DNA from: Schaalia odontolytica
GTDB taxonomy: Bacteria > Actinomycetota > Actinomycetes > Actinomycetales > Actinomycetaceae
Assembly: GCF_002847525.1 (NCBI RefSeq)
Contig: NZ_PKKM01000013.1
Span: 1 to 64,000 of the forward strand
DNA: 64,000 nt
Direction: 5' to 3'
The translations under genes were made by a program, and so were the position numbers. Shown piece after piece: positions 62,097 through 64,000 of this stretch; the first letter of the stretch is position 1; each line of letters starts with the position of its first letter. Below the pieces are notes generated by a model. That model was given only the letters and a program-made list of their open reading frames with translations, was not told where the DNA came from and searched no databases.

Positions 62097-63401
62097 TCAG
62101 GCGCCCTGCCAGTACGCCGCAAGCACCCGCGAGAGGTCGAGAAGGTCATCCACGTGGCTCATCTCGCGCGCCGAGTGCATCGACAGCAGGCCTACGCCCA
62201 CATCCACCGTCAGGATCCCCAGCCGGGTCGCCGTGATCGGACCGATCGTCGTCCCACACGGCATCGCGTTGTTGCCCACGAAGCTCTGTGAGGCCACGCC
62301 CGCCGCCGCGCACGCACGATTCCACAGGGCGATGCCCTCGCCGTCCGTCGCGTAACGCTGCTTCGAGTTGATCTTGATAATTGGGCCGCGGCCCATCATC
62401 GGACGGTTATCCGGATCGTGGTGGCCCGCGTAGTTCGGGTGCACCGAATGCGCCGCGTCCGCGCTCACGCACGACGAGGCCGCGAGCATCCGCTCGAAAC
62501 CGTCCTCGTCGCGGCCCAGAGCCTTCGCCGTGCGGCGCAGCACCGTCTCCAGGATCGGGCCCGCCGCACCCGTGCGCGACTCGGAGCCCACCTCCTCGTG
62601 ATCGAAACACATGAACACCGTGACGTCGCCGCCCGCGGGCGTGCCCTGTGCGGCCAGGCGCTCCAGGGCCACCAGGCCCGGGTGCACGCTCGACAGGTTG
62701 TCCTGGCGCGAGGCCGCGATGAACTGGCCCTTGTCACCGAAGAAGCCCGGCCCCTGGCTGGGGGTGAGGATCAGGTCGAACGCCGCGACCTGCGAGGCGT
62801 CATCCAGGCCCGCCGTGCGCGCTACGTACTCCAGCACGTTGCCGTACGGGTTATCCACCGTCCACACCGGGTGCAGGTGCTTCTGCGGATCCAGCTTCAG
62901 ACCGCCCGGATTCACGTCGCGATCCAGGTGGATCGCCAGCTGCGGGATGCGAGCGATCGGGCCCGTGCGGGCCAGGATGACCTCGCCACTATTCAGGACC
63001 AGGCGGCCCGCCAGCGTCAGCTCGCGATCCAGCCACGAGTTCCACATCATGCCGCCGTACACCTCGACGTCGATCTGGCCCCAGCCATCCGGCGTCGTCG
63101 ACTGCACCGACGGCTTCACCGAGAAGGCCGGCGAATCCGTATGCGCGCCCACGATACGGAAGCCCGCGTCATCGGCAACCGTCTCGGGCACGAACCACGC
63201 GGCCACCGCGCCACCGCGCACCATCACGTGACCGCCCGGGGAGGCGTCCCACGCGCCCTTCTCGTCGATGCGCGTAAAGCCGGCGTCCACCAGGCGCTGC
63301 GCCACGACCTCGGCGGCGTGATAGGGGGAAGGAGAATCAAGAAGGAAATGCTGATAGTCCACCGCGTTCGCGTGGACCTCGTCCAGTTCAAGCTGTGCCA
63401 T
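62097..63401 (-). CDS. apeB: M18-family aminopeptidase
   Basis: The 434-residue cytoplasmic zinc aminopeptidase has metal-binding motifs GAHTDSPAF (about 85-93) and CFDHEEVGSES (about 265-275), and a C-terminal GPITATRLGILTVDVGVG and SMHSAREM that supply the last His ligand. It removes N-terminal acidic or neutral residues. The ATG has TACCAT exactly six bases upstream. It is divergent from an aldo/keto reductase. Confidence 0.93.
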   Translation of the reverse strand: MAQLELDEVHANAVDYQHFLLDSPSPYHAAEVVAQRLVDAGFTRIDEKGAWDASPGGHVMVRGGAVAAWFVPETVADDAGFRIVGAHTDSPAFSVKPSVQSTTPDGWGQIDVEVYGGMMWNSWLDRELTLAGRLVLNSGEVILARTGPIARIPQLAIHLDRDVNPGGLKLDPQKHLHPVWTVDNPYGNVLEYVARTAGLDDASQVAAFDLILTPSQGPGFFGDKGQFIAASRQDNLSSVHPGLVALERLAAQGTPAGGDVTVFMCFDHEEVGSESRTGAAGPILETVLRRTAKALGRDEDGFERMLAASSCVSADAAHSVHPNYAGHHDPDNRPMMGRGPIIKINSKQRYATDGEGIALWNRACAAAGVASQSFVGNNAMPCGTTIGPITATRLGILTVDVGVGLLSMHSAREMSHVDDLLDLSRVLAAYWQGA

Positions 63402-63407
63402 ACCTCA

Positions 63408-63441
63408 ATGGTAGAACGCCGCGCGTGGCGTGGCCTACGCT
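63408..63441. promoter_or_regulatory. Overlapping divergent leaderless promoters (apeB and aldo/keto reductase)
   Basis: On the minus strand TACCAT (63413-63408) serves apeB, and on the plus strand TACGCT (63436-63441) serves the reductase. Each is six bases from its ATG. Only 22 bp separate the two -10 elements, so each -35 position falls on or near the other -10 element. Confidence 0.55.
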
Positions 63442-63447
63442 TGAGGC

Positions 63448-64000
63448 ATGAGTGAGATCCCCGCATACACCCTGAACGACGGCCTGGACGTCCCCGCTAT
63501 CGCGCTGGGCACCTACAACCTGCGCGGCTCCTCGGGTGTGTCCTCCATGGTGTCGGGCATCGAGGCCGGCTACCGCATGCTGGATAGCGCCTTCAACTAC
63601 GAAAACGAAGGCGCCCTCGGGGCGGCGGTGCGTCGCTGCGGCATCCCCCGCGAGGAGCTGCGACTCGTGTCCAAGCTTCCCGGGCGCCACCAGCGCTACG
63701 ACGAGGCCGTCTACACCCTCGAAGAATCCCTCATGCGCGCCGGCCTGGACTACTGGGACATGTATCTGATCCACTGGCCCAACCCCAAGCGCGGCCTCTA
63801 CGTCGAGGCCTTCCAAGCCCTGCTGGACGCCCGCGACCGCGGCCTGATCCGCTCCGTCGGCGTGTGCAACTTCCTGCCCGAACACCTCGACCGCGTGCAC
63901 GCCGAGACCGGCGAGTACCCGAGCGTCAACCAGATCGAGCTGCACCCCTACTTCCCGCAGGCCTCTGCCCTGGCCTATCACGCGCAGGTCGGTGTGCTCA
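63448..64000 (+). CDS. Aldo/keto reductase, truncated by the window end
   Basis: The 184 residues present begin MSEIPAYTLNDGLDVPAIAL. They include the catalytic Asp and Tyr (LDSAFNYENE), Lys (LVSKLPGRH) and His (YLIHWPNP), plus VGVCNF and NQIELHPYFPQ. The C-terminal cofactor site lies beyond the window. It is paralogous to the reductase at 47094-47972. The start is a predicted leaderless ATG. Confidence 0.88.
   Translation, partial: MSEIPAYTLNDGLDVPAIALGTYNLRGSSGVSSMVSGIEAGYRMLDSAFNYENEGALGAAVRRCGIPREELRLVSKLPGRHQRYDEAVYTLEESLMRAGLDYWDMYLIHWPNPKRGLYVEAFQALLDARDRGLIRSVGVCNFLPEHLDRVHAETGEYPSVNQIELHPYFPQASALAYHAQVGVL

Overview
The window is high-GC DNA from an actinobacterium, most likely an Actinomyces or Schaalia relative. 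That is inferred from GTP-type PEP carboxykinase, the split purS/purQ/purL set, DUF2510 and DUF4235 proteins, an actinobacterial sterol-carrier-like protein, MutT1-like Nudix architecture and many leaderless promoters; no 16S gene is present to confirm it.

Layout. 0-0.6 kb: the first codons of a probable IS256-family transposase, then a minus-strand tRNA cluster (Glu, Asp, Phe) with promoter and terminator. 0.7-7.2 kb: a MscS channel with a very long charged tail, msrB, an EamA-type exporter, a 19-bp-period inverted repeat array, and a Bcr/CflA-type efflux pump. 7.3-20.4 kb: the most unusual part, six tightly packed minus-strand paralogs built from ADP-ribosylglycohydrolase-like (YegU-like) and PfkB-kinase-like (YegV-like) modules, beside a tRNA-Lys gene. 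Only the first gene keeps both active sites and the fourth keeps an intact kinase; the other four look like pseudoenzymes. The order is consistent with duplication of a three-gene block. 20.4-26.5 kb: an unknown protein, a MutT1-like Nudix protein, four paralogous Septum_form-like lipoproteins, and a Pit phosphate transporter with its PhoU-like partner.

26.8-34.3 kb: pckG and a MoxR/DUF58/vWA/TPR operon. 34.4-40.2 kb: purine synthesis genes purD-purC-purS-purQ-purL. 40.2-41.6 kb: a gene-free stretch full of short repeats. 41.7-49 kb: phosphatidylcholine synthase and assorted small proteins, a solute-binding-like lipoprotein, a GalT-like DUF4921 protein and an aldo/keto reductase. 49.3-53.8 kb: a PadR regulator, an ABC ATPase and a large FtsX-type permease, then an S4 RNA-binding protein. 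54-59.3 kb: four tandem two-gene modules, each a DUF2510 membrane protein plus a cysteine-containing single-pass partner. 59.4-64 kb: an AspT/YidE-type transporter, a Nudix hydrolase, Ohr, an M18 aminopeptidase and a truncated aldo/keto reductase.

A recurring regulatory theme is a -10 hexamer exactly six bases before the start codon, which predicts leaderless mRNAs for about nine genes.
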